Of a DNA stretch of 64,000 bases, positions 9,619 through 21,503 are shown piece after piece. The notes beneath the pieces were generated by a model. It was not told the origin of the DNA and did not search any database. It saw nothing but the letters and a program-made list of their open reading frames with translations. Source of the stretch: Ascoidea asiatica (lineage: Eukaryota > Ascomycota > Saccharomycetes > Ascoideales > Ascoideaceae); the NCBI GenBank assembly GCA_001600695.1, contig BCKQ01000002.1, forward strand, positions 1,685,340 to 1,749,339, given 5' to 3'. The position numbers and the translations under genes are program-made. How positions within the stretch are numbered: position 1 is the stretch's first letter; every line of letters begins with the position of its first letter.

Positions 9619-9699
9619 CAAAGAAGCAGCGGCAATTCTAAAAAAGGAAACTAAAATAAATAAAAATATCAAATCGGGTGACTGGTCGGAAATAAAATA

Positions 9700-9705
9700 C
9701 ACGTG
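9700..9705. promoter_or_regulatory. CACGTG E-box in the GPI1/RDI1 promoter
   Basis: A perfect palindromic CACGTG, 266 bp upstream of the chosen GPI1 start, within the GC-richer part (about 9600-9850) of the 965-bp divergent region. Confidence 0.35.
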
Positions 9706-9996
9706 AGTTAGTTATGTAGTTGAAGGCATTAAATATGCATAACCAAAAAACAGACGCATTAAGTCACGGTTGAATGAGCATTTGTGACCCACGCGAAACC
9801 ATGTTTTTGTTCCAGGTAATGCGCTGGTCCGCAGGGGCCTCTTCATTTTGCGGGTCGTCCTAAATATTTAAATGGGACGAAAGCAAATTGGTGGTTTTGT
9901 GGAGGAAATAATGAAATAATGAAATAATGAATCTGAATCTGAAGGTTGTGTTCAATTCCAGGCTGGTAAGACTCAACAGCTAAGAGCTAAGAGCTA

Positions 9997-10008
9997 ACTG
10001 GTACCAGT
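9997..10008. repeat. 12-bp perfect palindrome ACTGGTACCAGT
   Basis: Upstream of RDI1, directly after a tandem of AGAGCTA units (about 9976-9996). It could be a dimeric factor site, but none is recognised. The remainder of 10020-10399 is T-rich RDI1 promoter and leader. Confidence 0.6.
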
Positions 10009-10399
10009 CACCAGTCAGCAGTTAAGTGAATAATTGCCAGAGATTTCGTTCTTTTTCTTATTGTCTCATACTTTTTCGTGTTTTCTCCTAGTTAACAATG
10101 TTATAACACTCACTTAGCGCTGTTTTACGCTGTTTTGGACTGTGAATTGATAATGCTGTGTCTTTTTGGTTATTTCTGGCCCCATTTCATAACTCATAAT
10201 TCTTATTTCTTATTTCTTATTTTATTCCTATTCTTTTTGTTCCTGTTTTATATTTAGATATTCTTTTTATTACTAAATTCAATATTATTTTAAACTTGTC
10301 TTTTTCAATTGCATTCATTTATCTATTTATTCACTTATTCATCTCCTTTTTAAATTTCATTTTCATTTATAATCAAATTCTTAAAATATATTTCAAAAA

Positions 10400-10999
10400 A
10401 TGGCTGGTGATGATGATTTAATTCCTGAAGATGCTCCAGGTTATATTGTTGGTGAAAAAAAGACTCTTGAAGAATATAATAAATTAGATGAAAATGATGA
10501 ATCTTTAGTTAAATGGAAAAAATCTTTAGGTTTAGATACAAGCGCTTTATTACCTGTTGATAAAAATGATAAAAGAAAAGTTGTAGTACAAGAAATGGCT
10601 TTATTAGTTGATGGTAAAAATCCTGTAATTGTTGAATTAACAAATGAAAAAACTTTAAAATCTTTACCAAAAAATCCATTTAAAGTTGAAGAAAAATCAA
10701 TTTATAAATTAAAAATTAAATTTAAAATACAAAATGAAATTGTAACTGGTATTAAATATTTACAAGGTATTAAAAAAGCTGGTATAACTTTAGATAAATT
10801 AGAAGAACCTTTAGGTTCTTATGCTCCAAATACTGTTGATAAACCATTTTATGAAGTAATTTTACCAGAAATGGAAGCTCCTTCTGGAATGTTAGCAAGA
10901 GGTACTTATGCTGCTATTTCAAAATTCGTTGATGATGATAAAGTTGTTCATTTATTACTTAATTGGGCTGTTGAAATTGTTAAAGTTGGTAAAGCTTAA
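10400..10999 (+). CDS. RDI1: Rho GDP-dissociation inhibitor Rdi1
   Basis: 199 residues, very close to yeast Rdi1 (202). The N-terminal regulatory arm carries the GYIVGEKKTLEEY segment that contacts Rho switch regions. The immunoglobulin-like prenyl-binding domain follows, with VVVQEMALLVDGKNPVIVEL, then YKLKIKFKIQNEIVTGIKYLQ, EEPLGSYAPN, and the C-terminal GMLARGTYAAISKFVDDD and HLLLNWAVEI. The protein extracts prenylated Rho GTPases (Cdc42, Rho1) from membranes and holds them in the cytosol. It is intronless with a clear ATG. The 3' flank is AT-rich and converges on PUF3 over 680 bp. Confidence 0.96.
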   Translation: MAGDDDLIPEDAPGYIVGEKKTLEEYNKLDENDESLVKWKKSLGLDTSALLPVDKNDKRKVVVQEMALLVDGKNPVIVELTNEKTLKSLPKNPFKVEEKSIYKLKIKFKIQNEIVTGIKYLQGIKKAGITLDKLEEPLGSYAPNTVDKPFYEVILPEMEAPSGMLARGTYAAISKFVDDDKVVHLLLNWAVEIVKVGKA

Positions 11000-11471
11000 A
11001 ATTTTCTTCAATAATTAATTCAATAATTAATTCAATAATTATTCTATTCAAAATTTCTCTTCTTTTATTTAAACTATAAATAGTATTTAAAATGAAATGA
11101 AATGAAAAGAAGAAAAATAAAAATTTTTGAAAAAAAAAAAAAAAAAAAAAAATAATAATAATATATAGAAAAAAATTTATATCGCGCTATGTTCAGTATT
11201 TTTGTTATATCCAAGAAGTATTTTTTTTTGTTTTTTTTGTTTTTTGATTTTTCCTTTTCTTTTTTCTTTATTATTTATTTTTAATTTTTTGTTGTTTTTG
11301 TTGTTTTTATCATCTTTTTCTTTCTCATCACCATTCATTTTCATTATTTTATTTAATAAACATATTTTCATAATTAAAAAATTTCATATAATAAATATCA
11401 TCATTAAATAGCAATTTCATTTTTCTTCACAAAAATCAATCAAATAATAAAATAAAATAAAATAAAAAATT

Positions 11472-11473
<2 letters not shown>

Positions 11474-11505
<32 letters not shown>
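11474..11505. repeat. (AT)n microsatellite
   Basis: About 16 uninterrupted AT units in the RDI1/PUF3 convergent spacer (11000-11679). The spacer also holds a poly(A) run at about 11131-11150 and a T/TTTTG-rich stretch at 11219-11330. I see no gene in it. Confidence 0.9.
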
Positions 11506-11507
<2 letters not shown>

Positions 11508-11647
11508 TCTATATATAATTATGTAAAAGTAAAAGTTTTAAAGTTATAAACAGTTAATAATAGGTTATCAAACATTGAGGTTTAATATATTAAAAAAAAA
11601 AAAAAAAAAAGGTGGAAATTTGAAGTATAATTGATAATAAAAAGAGG

Positions 11648-11655
11648 TATTTACA
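11648..11655 (-). promoter_or_regulatory. TGTAAATA Puf core in the PUF3 3' UTR (possible autoregulation)
   Basis: The minus strand reads TGTAAATA 25 nt after the PUF3 stop codon. It is the eight-base Puf3 core but with T, not C, at -2. Its position in the gene's own 3' UTR makes it a candidate autoregulatory site. Confidence 0.45.
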
Positions 11656-11679
11656 TAAAATAAAAAAAAACTTTATTAA

Positions 11680-13172
11680 TTAATCAATTTCATCATCAAG
11701 TGAAGATATTGAAATTAATTTTTCAATTGAAGCTAAATGTTTACCATATGAAGGTAATTTTTTTAAATATTGTTTAATTTTTTTAATTAAAATTTTCTTT
11801 TTTGTACCTTCACTAATTTCAACAAGAGTTTGAACAACATAATTTGCAAATTGATCTTTCATCATTAAAGCTAAAGCAGAATTATCTTCAACTTCTTTAT
11901 CATCATCTTTTTCATTACCTTCAAGAACTTCATCTAAAACTCTATTTCTATTAATTTTAGAACCATAAACAATTGTTTTTTCAACAACATTTGAAGCAAA
12001 TTTATGTTTTGAAAAATTTACAACATTTCCAAGAACAATTTCACACATTGCATTTTTATAAGAAGATTCACCATGTTGTAAAATATGTTGAATAACATAA
12101 TTACCATATTGATCTTGACTTAAAAAAAATGCATATTTTGAAATTTCATCCATAATAATTCTTTGATCATCTGCATTACCAAATTGAAGTAATCTTTGTA
12201 TAACTCTACAACCATAAGGATTTGTTGAAAGATGATAAATATGTTTTTGTAAAATTTGTAAAATAAATCTAACTTTTTCAAAAGGTATTAATTCAATTGA
12301 TCTTTGAACAACATGATTACCATTTTGATCTTTAACACAAATTAAAATATGATCTTTTAATTCATTAATAATTGAAATTCTTTGATTATTATTTACAGCT
12401 TCAATTGCTTTTTGAACAACTCTACAACCATACATTTGTAAAGATAATTCATAAATTTTACCATTCATTTCTTCAAAAAGTACATTTTTTTGTATATCAG
12501 AACCAAATTCAAAAAATTTTTGAATAACATAATTACCAAATACATCAGTCATTAATTCAAGAGAAATATCTCTAATTTCATTAAAAAAAACTTCTTTTTC
12601 AGCTTCTGGAGCAATTTCAAGTTGTTGTTGAATAAATCTTGAACCATGTTGATCTTTTGAAAATTCAATACCATGATTAAAAATATCTTTTAAAGTATAT
12701 TCTTTATTTGATTTATTTGCTCTAAATTTTTCAAGTAATGGACTTCTATAAATATGGCCACCACCAGTACCATTTGATTTTCCAGAAGAACGTGGAGGTG
12801 GAGGAGATTTAGATTTAGATTTTGAATTTGAATTTGAATTTAAATTTGGGTTAAGATTATTTTGATCACGTTTACGATTACGCTTAGAATTCGAACTTGA
12901 ATTGGTAGGTGGAACTGTAGAAGATGAAGAAGATGATGAATTATTATTATTATTATTATTATTATTGTTATTGCTATTGTTAATAGGAATTTGATTTGAA
13001 ATATTTGATTGATTATCTAAAGATAAAGAAGGAGATTGTGGAATTAAAGAAGGAGGAGATAATGGAGATTGAATTTGATTTGGAGAAAATGGAATTTGAG
13101 GTTGAAATAAATATGGATTAAAAGAAGGAAACATATATTGAAAAGCTCTTAAAGAATTTAAATCATTTGTAG

Positions 13173-13203
<31 letters not shown>

Positions 13204-13647
13204 TGTTGTTGTTGGAATTTCTAAATTTTTTTTATTTAAATTATTATTTTCCAGATTTGATTCTTTTTCATTGTTTATGGTATTATCATTATTCTTTGAA
13301 ATTGAGTCATCTGATTTTTCAATAGAATTTTTAATATTTTCAGAATTTAAATTAGATTGTAGTTGTTGTTGTTGTTGTTGTTGAAGGTAACTATTCATTT
13401 GCATAGGCATCATTTGCATTGGATAATTACCAAATGGAAAACCAAAAGGATTATACATTTGTTGATAAAGTGGTTGAGGTTGAGCTTGATTTTGATTTTG
13501 AAGTTGAGATTGTAATTGAGATTGAAGTTGAGATTGAGATGGAAGTTGATTTTGATTTTGTTGAGAAGAGAATAATTGAGATTGAGAAAACATTGGAGTA
13601 AAAGTTTGAGCAGAAGCTGGATTCCACATTTGATTTGTTGAAGTATG

Positions 13648-13685
<38 letters not shown>

Positions 13686-14031
13686 CATTAGTTTGAGAGG
13701 AATTAGAATTATTAATAATATTACCATTTTGACTTAAAGTATCAGAAGTAAAAGATAAAGATCTTTGATTATTAGTTGCAGAACCTAAATTATTTAAATT
13801 TAAATTTGAATTATCAAGAGTTGAAAGTGAATGTACAGGAGAATTATAAAAATTATCAATTCTTTCAGAAAGAGATTGATTATTAGAACTATTATTATCA
13901 TTATTAATATTATTAATATTATTATTTGAATTTGAATTTAAATTTAGATTTAAAGAAGTTGAACCTTTTGCAGAAATTGGAGAATTAGATAATAATAATG
14001 AATTTGAATCTCTTGATAAAAATGGAGAATG

Positions 14032-14070
<39 letters not shown>

Positions 14071-14784
14071 GATACTATTATTAATACTATTATTATTATT
14101 ATTATTAATATTATTTTGATCATGAAAACTTGTTCTTCTTGAAGATATACCAGATTTTATATTATTTGCACCAATTGATAATTTATTTAAATTATTTAAA
14201 TTACCTAATAATTCAACTTCTTTTGTTGCTTCAGCTACAGAAGAAAATTTTTCTAAAAATTTAGCAGGATTTGAAACAGTTGTTGGAAACCCACCAGAAA
14301 CAGAAGCTGCACCAAATATTTTTGATTGAGTTCTTGAATTATTAAAAGTTCCTAAAGGTGCAGAAATTGCAGATAAAGTACCTTTTGTAAAACCAAATTG
14401 ATTATTACCAAAAATATCACTATCAACATCACTACCATTAATACTACCACCAGTTACAGAATTTGGTTTTGAGAAAAATCCAGAAGATAAATTATTTGAA
14501 GAATGATTAAGACTTGAAATATTAAAATTTGAAACAGAATTTATAATATTACTATCTATTTGTCTATCCATTTGTTTTAAAGCATTTTGAAATTCATTTG
14601 TGGTAGTTGAATTAGTACTATTGTTGTTATTATTATTGTTATTTGGAGTAGAGGAAGAAGTATTAAATGGACTCCATGGATTTGAACCTAAGCTCATACC
14701 CATAGGCATAGACATAGGCATAGACATATTAACAGGAACAGATACAGGAGGAGAAGTTAAAGTTGTATTATTATCATCTAACAT
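11680..14784 (-). CDS. PUF3: Pumilio-family RNA-binding protein Puf3
   Basis: 1034 residues. The N-terminal two thirds are disordered, rich in Asn/Ser/Gln/Pro, and include poly-Asn and poly-Thr tracts. From about residue 665 a Pumilio homology domain follows: YRSPLLEKFRANK, then LKDIFNHGIEFSKDQHG and eight repeats. The RNA-contacting triplets read SRFIQ, NYVIQ, CRVVQ, NHVVQ, CRVIQ, NYVIQ, SNVVE, NYVVQ in order. That set and order are those of Puf3 and human PUM1, which read UGUANAUA. The RSPLLE opening block and the SNVVE seventh repeat separate it from Puf4, Puf5 and Mpt5-type proteins. Puf3 recruits Ccr4-Not and decapping factors to mRNAs for mitochondrial proteins. Three such mRNAs in this window carry matching elements. 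Confidence 0.93.
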
Positions 14785-15033
14785 CTTTTAAATTAAATTT
14801 AATTTAGTTTATTTAACAAGAAAAGAATTTTATAATTAATTACAAGCAATAGAGATAGATAAAAGAAATACAAGAGAAATAGAAGAAAAAAAAGATACAG
14901 GAAGAGAGAGAAAAAGATTATATACACGAAATCTGGACTAACTATAGATATAAAACGAGCTGTAAGGGCCTTTGAAGGGAAGATTGTGATGATATGAGAT
15001 GAAGTTGGATCTTTGCAGGAAGTTCAGATGACA

Positions 15034-15095
15034 AAGAAGAAGAAGAAGAAGAAGAAGAAGAAGAAGAAGAAGAAGAAGAAGAAGAAGAAGAAGAA
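15034..15095. repeat. (AAG)n trinucleotide microsatellite, about 20 copies
   Basis: An uninterrupted AAG tract of about 62 bp, 250 bp upstream of the PUF3 start. On the PUF3 sense strand it is a pure (CTT)n tract. Confidence 0.95.
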
Positions 15096-15249
15096 ACTCA
15101 GGATTCTGAATCAGAGGCATGTTTTATCCACTTCGATCACGCGCTGTGGGAAAGAGTTTGAATTTGAATTTTCTTGCGGTTGCCCGTGCACACAATCCAG
15201 AAACAGACACGGATCAAACACCAGAGCCAGCGGAAACGGACGGATGTGT

Positions 15250-15259
15250 GTCATGTGAC
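15250..15259. promoter_or_regulatory. Cbf1-like GTCATGTGAC upstream of PUF3
   Basis: The reverse complement is GTCACATGAC, an extended E-box, in the GC-richer island about 470 bp upstream of PUF3. The identical ten-mer occurs at 46115 and 48675. Confidence 0.42.
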
Positions 15260-15641
15260 TATGGATCCAACTTCTTCCGACTGTTTTCCTTCCGAAGCTT
15301 CCGGTTCCGATGGTCACGTTTTGGAAGTTTAAAGAACTACCGCAGTTCTGGCTACAGATCATCTATTTTGAATATAATCATTTTTTCATATCAGAGATAG
15401 ATACTGTAGATACCAGTGAAATTTAATCCTTTTTTTTTTATTTTATTATCTAGTTTTCCTATGTAATTTTAACATGTAATTTTAACATGTAATTTTCTTT
15501 TCTAAAAATTTAATATCATATTACAATATCAAATCTTAAAACTATTCACAAATAAACTAAAAATATCCATAACCATACCCATGAAAATGAAAAAAAAAAA
15601 AAAAAAAACAGGATAAAACCAAATTCTCATTATTTGTAAAT

Positions 15642-18600
15642 TTATGGTATTGAAAACAAACTAAAATTAAATTCTGAATTTCTTTTATTATTATTATTAT
15701 TATCTTGATCTGAAATATTTAAATTTATATTTAAATTATTTTGTTGTGAATTTGAAATTGAATTGGAATTTGGATTAGAATTAGAATTAGAATTAGAATT
15801 TAAATTTGAATTTAAATTATGTAAATTTTGTGAAATAATTTTTTTCTTTAAATTTATCATATATTCAAATCTTTTATTCCAATTTGATATAAATGATGTA
15901 TTTTCTCTCCAAATTGATGAAAAATCTGTTGCATTTAAACATAAATTTCTTATAAATCCTCCAAGATTTTTCTTTGATACTATTTTATAATCACATGCTG
16001 AAAATAATCTAGGTATACTTTTATCTGCAAATATTATTTCAACTTTAAAAAATTTCTCATTTTCTTTTTTATTTTTTTCTTCTTCATCATGATCTTCATT
16101 AATGCCCGCATTAATTTCTTTATCATTATCATTACCATTATCATTACCATTATCATTATCTTCATCAAATTCTTCATCTATTTTATTTATTGAATTTTTA
16201 TTAAATCCAATTTGTAATAAATCAATTGGTGTTATAATAACATTAACTGTATTAAATGCTCCAAAATTTAAATTAAATTTTAATCCGCTTTCATTAAAAT
16301 ATATATTAACAAAACAATTTCCAATATGTCTTTTTTTATAATTTCTTTGAATATCTTCTTTATAATTTGGCATTAATGTAGTAATTAAAAACATAACTTG
16401 AGTAATTTTATCTGTCCAAATATATGAATATTTACCATCTTCATCTTCACTACAATCTAATCCTCCATTATAAAATTCTTTATTATTTTTTAACCTTATA
16501 ATCTTACCAATATCATTTAAAAATTCTTCATAATCTTTTGATCCATTTAAATTTGTTAATATTTCTTCTTTATTATTTTGTCCAGGTGATATATATATAA
16601 TTCCAAATTTAAAATAATCAACAACTAAAATTTTATCTAAATTAGTTTTAATTCCTCTTAAATAATTTTCTGGTACTGGAATTGGTCTAGTTTCTATATT
16701 TTTAAAATTAAAATTATCTGAATTTAAAAATTGTAAAAAAATAAAATTTGGATTAATATTTAATCCTTCTTTACTATTAAAATTATTCATATAATTATCC
16801 ATATAATCTTCCATATTATTCTTATACATTTCAATTTTATATTTTATTATTCCAGATGGTCTTCTAATAATTATTATTGAAATTCTAGTTTTTTGATTGC
16901 AATGAATTGAAATTATACTATTATTATAAATCCATGTACCTGATTTATAATCTTTATCTTTTAAAATTTCTTCATCATTTAAATTTACCGTTAATGGAAA
17001 ATTAGAATATGAAAATCTTTTTAATAAATCTAAACAAACAAATGCTTGACTTTTACTTAAATTAAATCTATTACTACCATCTTCATTTTTTAAATTTAAT
17101 GAAAGTTTAGATATTATATATGAAACTAATTTACTTCTCATATCTAAATTTGCTGCTAAAAACCATGTAATTATAACATCATATGATAATGCAATAAGAT
17201 AATCAGAAATTTTATTTTCTTGAATATAATTTAATGACCTTAATGAAGAATTTTGTTTTCCAATCAATTTATGTTTATAATTATTATTTAAATTATTACT
17301 TTGATGTAATTGAATATCTTGAGAATGTTTATCTTGTGATGATTGAATATAAGTAAATGCTGTTGCAAATATTGAAACATAATCTTCATAATTGAAATTT
17401 GATGTTAATGATGGTAAATGAACTAATGAAAGTAAAAATTCAAGAATATCTGCTGCATAATTACGATTAGATACTAATGTTTGTAATTTGGTTATTATTG
17501 GTTTTAATGATCTTTTTAATGCTTCTGGATATTCATAACAACATAATGTTAAACATTGTATACAACTTTTTCCTGCATCCATATGAAGAAAATCTAAACC
17601 TTTTAAAAGTGATAAAACAATTAAATTTCTATTTTCAATTGTGAAAAATTTTTTATATGGTACTAATGAAAATAAAACTTTTATATAACATTTATGAATA
17701 ATTTTTTTAGTATTTGTATTCATTGTTATACCTGTGGAAATTTTTGAATAAATACAATCACAAATTGTTAACATTAAATTTTCTATATTTTCTTTAGAAT
17801 TTTTAAATAATGTTACATTATAAATTTGACAATCTAATAATGACCAAATATATTCATAAATTTCTAAATGAAGTCCTTTTATAATTATGATTCTTGAAAT
17901 TATAAGAATATGATCAGTGTTTAAATATTCAAATTCTTCTGTAGGAAATGATTTAACTTTTGAGGAAGGTATATCAAAAAAATTGGAATTATTATTATCA
18001 AATTGAATATAATTATCCTCATTTTTTTCTGAAAATGGATCAATTTCTAAATTAGATGTACTTCCTTTAAAATATATAAAACCTTCATTTGTTGCTCTTA
18101 TTCTAAGTAAACATGATAATATGGAATGTAAAATTTCTATAAGTTTATTTCTATACTTAAGTAATGAAAAACTTGAACCTTTTAAAGAATCAATCTGATT
18201 TAACTTTATTAAACAATAATGTGCAATTCTAATTAAGTTATTATATACAACAACACATTTATTTCCATCAGTTTGTAAAAAACCAACAAAATGTTTTATT
18301 AATCCTTTAACTATTGTTGAAAAAAGACTATTATCTATAAGGGAGGTTATTAACAGAATTTTTTTATCCTCTTTATCAACATCATCTACTTTGAAAGATG
18401 AATAAAATTTGTTATTATCATTAATAGTTTTAGATAAAACAGGAACATTTGATGGTAAATATGATATTTCATTATCATTTTGTCCACTTGTTTGATAAAT
18501 AATGTTCATTGATAACTGAGATAAATCATCCAAAGAAATACATTGAAATTCTTTTAAAATAATATTTGAACAAAATTCATTAAATAATTCTGGTGATAAT

Positions 18601-20773
18601 TTATTGAAAACATGAAATAAATATTTTATTAGAATAATTATAACTGAATCAGAATATCTTTCATCATTTTCTGGCTCTGATATTAAATAACATGGAATAG
18701 GATTACTTTCATCATCATCAATTAATAAATTATTTTCAATCCCAAAAATATTTTTAGCTAGTTTTAAAATAGTTTTATCTTCTGCTTCAATTGTTGTGGC
18801 TGTATCAAAATATTTTTTGAATAATTTTAAAATTTTTAACTTAAGATCCTGATATGATTCTTTGGAAAAATTTAATTCACTTGAAATTTTTGTAAAATAC
18901 TTCAAATTAAAAATCTTATTCAAAAATGTTAATTCATTCCAATTGAAATTTAAAATATCAATAATTGATGATGTTTTAAAATAGTTTAAAATTATATTAC
19001 AATTACCAAAACTTAAATATTGATAATTTTTTATTAAGAAATTTATAAAATTTGAATCATATTTATCCACAATTTTTCTTTCTAAAATTATTTCTATTAT
19101 TGAATGTAAGAATTCTAGTAAAGTAAATTCTTTATCAAAACTTGAATCAGTAAAAATGATTAAATCCAATTTTTTTTTATCGAAATCTGTTTTTAATTCA
19201 GGATTAAGAGTAAGTGTATAGTTCATATTACTTAAAACATGAAATATTGATTTATTAGAACTAGAATTAAAAGTTGAATCAGAATTTTTTCTTAAATTTG
19301 AATCTAAAGTTGAAGTTGATAGATAATCATTGACACCATTATTAGAATCAATAAAACACCAAAATGGATAAGTAAATAAATGTGATAAATTCTGATTTTC
19401 TAATATTTTTTTAATAAATGAGATTATTTCTAAAGATATTATTAAATCATTTGGATGATTAATTAAAGCAATATTTAATGCATTAAATAAATCAGATAAA
19501 TATACTTTTAAAATATCTTCATCATTTTCATATAAATCATTGCTTGAATTTTTAATATTGTTAAAACTTCTTTTACGAATATTATTATTTAAAATATTAA
19601 GATCACTATTTTTATAATAAGTTTGAAAAAATTTTGTTAATAAATAAATCGAACCAATTATTGAATTAAAAAAATTTAATGTATTTGTAATTTTATTAAA
19701 ATTTGTAGATAATATATTATCCAAATTACTTGAAGAATGACGTAAAGAAGTTGAATGAAAATGAGATAAACTTTTATTAAAAGAATAATCTCTTTTAATT
19801 GATTGAGGTTGAGATTTTGATTTAGAATTAAAATTGGATTTATATCGAGGAATTAATTTATTAAATTGATTATTAAATACAAATTTTGTATCATTATTAC
19901 CATTTAAAGTATTAATTAAAGAATCTAAAATTAAGAATTTTTTTTGATTAGTATTAGCAAAAGAAGATAAAATATTCCAAATAAGATTATCAAAATTAAT
20001 TAATTGAATTTTAATAATTGAATATGAAGAAAGATATTTTATTAATAAAGGTAATAAATCAAAAGGTAAATAATTTTTTTCAGATAAAATTTGAATAATT
20101 ATTAAAGTTTTTTGAAAAATTTTTTGACTATTTGTAATTGAAGATAAAAATAAAATTTTTAATAAAATTTTTTTAATAAATATTAAACTAAAATCATAAT
20201 TTGAAATTGAATTTGAAAGAAATTCTAAAAAATTTATTAATAATTGTTCATTTTTTTCTAATAAAAGTTCTTCATTTAATAAAACTTGATTAATAAGTTT
20301 AGTAAAAGTTATAAAATTTTTTTTATTAGAATTTATTGATTTTTTTTCTTTTTTCGAAATATCATTATCATTGTTATTATCGTTATCGTTATTATTGATG
20401 TCATCAAAGTCATCATTGTCATCATCATCATAATCATTATCTTTATCTAAGTTAATGAAATCTTTAGTATGTAAATGATTATTAATATCATATATTGAAA
20501 CACTAGTACTTTTACTATAACTTTTTTCATTATTTTTTATATATGATTCCATATAAGGAATCAATGGGACTGATTTATCAATTGAGTGAATTGAAGATGT
20601 TTCATTGTTGTTTTCATTATTATTTTCATTACTATTATTAATATCATTATCATTTATAGAATTATTATCTTTATTAATGTCATTATTATCTTTATTGACA
20701 GATAAATTTCTCATTAAATTATTTAAAATGAAATTATTATTATTTGAATTTGAAGAATTATTTAAACTATGAA

Positions 20774-20814
<41 letters not shown>

Positions 20815-21503
20815 GTAGTGTTAGTAGTATTAGTATTATTAGTGTTATTAGGGGTATTATTATTTGAAAGATAAAAAGAAATTGAATATAATTCAGTATA
20901 AGTACCATTTGAAGTTAATAAAATTAAAGCATTTAAGAATTTTTCAAAATTTGGATCTAAAATTTTTTTATTATCATAATCAATTAAAATATTTGATAAA
21001 ATTGATTTATAATAAATTGATTTTATACAAATATCATTTAAATCATCAGATTCAATACATTGAATTAAAAGATCAAGAATTGAATTTCTTAAGAAATTTT
21101 TAGAATCATTTAAATTTGAATGATCAAATAATTTTGAAACTGATAACCAAGTATGAGTTATAGAAGTTATTGATCTATTTTGAATTGCAGTAGTTATACT
21201 TAAAATTGAAGCTTTTTTTTGTTCTTGATTACCTTGTTTTAAAGCATTTAATAATTCAAATTGATCAATTGAACCTCCAACAAAAGGTGGAAGTTGTAAT
21301 TGTAATTGTTTTGATTGAACTTTTGTAGAAGCAAATGATCTTGAAAAGAGTTTATTAAGGAATGAATTTGAAGTACTACTACTACTACTACTACTATTAT
21401 TATTATTGTTATTGTTATTATTATGGTTACTCTTAGTATTCTTATTCTTATTCTTATTTGAAGGATTATAACCAACTGAACTTAAAGGGGATATTGGAGG
21501 CAT
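15642..21503 (-). CDS. TSC2: Tuberin ortholog Tsc2, Rheb GTPase-activating protein
   Basis: 1953 residues, in the size range of tuberins. Residues 1-50 are Asn/Ser-rich. A long alpha-solenoid-like region follows, interrupted by Asn/Asp-rich insertions (about residues 215-390). The C-terminal Rap/Ran-GAP domain spans roughly residues 1590-1840, with blocks DKILVVDYFKFGIIYISPGQ, GGLDCSEDEDGKYSYIWTD, TQVMFLITTLMPN and KKRHIGNCFVNIYFNESG. The Asn of HIGN (residue 1729) is the catalytic asparagine thumb of TSC2/RapGAPs and is intact. Tsc2, with Tsc1, holds Rheb in the GDP state and so restrains TORC1. Saccharomyces lacks this gene, whereas fission yeast and Candida species keep it. It is transcribed divergently from the mitochondrial gene at 22461. 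Confidence 0.92.

Larger units (their letters stand above)
14785..15641. other. PUF3 upstream region with a GC-richer island; no gene seen
   Basis: An 857-bp spacer between the PUF3 start and the TSC2 stop. It holds the AAG microsatellite (15034-15095), a GC-richer island at about 15115-15360 with CGGAAA and TCATGTGAC motifs, and three tandem copies of an ATGTAATTTTAAC unit at 15460-15495. Short ORFs on both strands through the island overlap one another and show no family features. Confidence 0.7.
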
